Assembly (NCBI GenBank): GCA_026992705.1
Contig: JALWYT010000111.1
Location: forward strand, 1-7,037
Direction of reading: 5' to 3'
DNA: 7,037 nt
Source of the DNA: Thiotrichaceae bacterium
GTDB lineage: Bacteria; Pseudomonadota; Gammaproteobacteria; Thiotrichales; Thiotrichaceae
Shown: positions 6,644 through 7,037 of the stretch, one piece after another
Layout of the letters: the number at the start of each line of letters is the position of its first letter
Position numbering within the stretch: position 1 is the stretch's first letter
Program-made: the position numbers and the translations under genes
Notes under the pieces: model-generated
What the model was told of the DNA's origin: nothing
The model's input: the letters and a program-made list of their open reading frames with translations, nothing else
The model's database searches: none

Positions 6644-6650
6644 AGTGTGT

Positions 6651-6656
6651 ACCTCT
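6651..6656 (-). promoter_or_regulatory. dsrK ribosome binding site supporting a GTG start
   Basis: The minus strand reads AGAGGT, 7 nt before GTG at 6643-6641. No ATG lies at suitable spacing, and the next in-frame Met is residue 26, which would remove a stretch that looks like normal coding sequence. The GTG is therefore the likely start. Confidence 0.65.
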
Positions 6657-6695
6657 AAAATCCTTACCTTAACTACTATAATTTAGTCGTAACGC

Positions 6696-7037
6696 CTACT
6701 TGTTTAACTCATCAAGATACATCTTACCTTGGTCTTCCAATTCTTTTGCCCAAGGTGATAGATGACGTTTCTCTCTAGGATTATCAACCTGGTTACGAGT
6801 CGGACTGAAGAACACACCAGGAGCATGTAATAACTTACTAATAGGAAATATCAGCATTAAAAGTGCAACTAATGCTAGGTGAGTCAGTATAATGGGGTCA
6901 TTTGGCAATGGCTGCCAATTAAACATCATTAGCCCCCGGAAAAAGCTTTTAACTTGAACGACATCTGTTCCTGCAACAAATGTTGTCATCATGCCTGTTC
7001 CAACTATTCCTAAAAATAAAACTAGCATGAGATAATC
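6696..7037 (-). CDS. dsrM: DsrM, NarI-like membrane cytochrome b of DsrMKJOP, C-terminal part
   Basis: The last 113 codons of dsrM are present; the frame stays open to the right edge (DYLMLVL...), so the ATG at 7028 is an internal methionine and not the start. Two membrane helices are visible, at about residues 3-21 and 48-70 of this fragment, followed by a hydrophilic tail of about 40 residues. Within the second helix two histidines lie 18 residues apart (H53 in ILTHLAL and H71 in LLHAPG). This is the same spacing as heme ligands His187 and His205 of E. coli NarI, and supports a diheme cytochrome b. DsrM passes electrons between the quinone pool and DsrK, which is encoded next. The gene ends in TAG, 52 nt before dsrK. 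Identity rests on this motif plus the neighbouring genes. Confidence 0.9.
   Translation of the reverse strand, partial: DYLMLVLFLGIVGTGMMTTFVAGTDVVQVKSFFRGLMMFNWQPLPNDPIILTHLALVALLMLIFPISKLLHAPGVFFSPTRNQVDNPREKRHLSPWAKELEDQGKMYLDELNK

Noticed and set aside
1..7037. CRISPR arrays, transposons, tRNA or rRNA genes, or a wholly new system
   Set aside because: No direct repeat series, transposase motifs, terminal inverted repeats or RNA gene folds were seen. The genes form a known dsr gene set in a known order, so novelty is limited to details.

Overview
This window carries the 3' half of a reverse-type dissimilatory sulfite reductase (rDsr) locus. All genes read on the minus strand, in transcription order dsrM (3' part only), dsrK, dsrL, dsrJ, dsrO, dsrP and, after a strong terminator, the 5' part of dsrN. 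A dsrL gene between dsrK and dsrJ, with dsrN downstream, is the arrangement known from sulfur-oxidising bacteria such as Allochromatium vinosum; sulfate reducers have an uninterrupted dsrMKJOP. The DNA is AT-rich (about 40% G+C by eye). Together with the gammaproteobacterial gene order this suggests an AT-rich gammaproteobacterial sulfur oxidiser, of the kind found among SUP05/Thioglobus or Beggiatoaceae relatives. The exact lineage cannot be fixed from the sequence alone.

Layout from right to left, which is the direction of transcription: 7037-6696 the C-terminal part of DsrM (membrane cytochrome b); 6643-5084 DsrK (cytoplasmic HdrD-like FeS protein, GTG start); a 108-nt gap with a stem-loop and the dsrL ribosome binding site; 4975-3017 DsrL (FeS flavoprotein NAD(P)H oxidoreductase); a 140-nt gap with two successive stem-loops; 2876-2493 DsrJ (triheme cytochrome c); 2489-1758 DsrO (Tat-exported ferredoxin); 1738-530 DsrP (NrfD-like membrane protein); a rho-independent terminator at 510-482; and 417-1 DsrN (CbiA-type amidase, cut by the window edge).

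How the genes work together, from established knowledge of the families: DsrMKJOP spans the membrane and links periplasm, quinone pool and cytoplasm. Its DsrK subunit is thought to handle the thiol/trisulfide chemistry of the sulfur carrier DsrC. DsrL passes electrons released by rDsrAB during sulfite formation to NAD+. DsrN makes the siroheme amide cofactor of DsrAB. dsrAB, dsrEFH and dsrC are not in this window and would be expected further to the right.

The system itself is known. The points that go beyond routine annotation are: DsrO has lost exactly the four cysteines expected to hold one [4Fe-4S] cluster; DsrJ has a lipobox-like signal and a start fixed by its ribosome binding site; structured RNA elements sit at the K/L and L/J junctions, two of which pair better in the minus-strand transcript; and a terminator separates dsrN from the rest of the operon.
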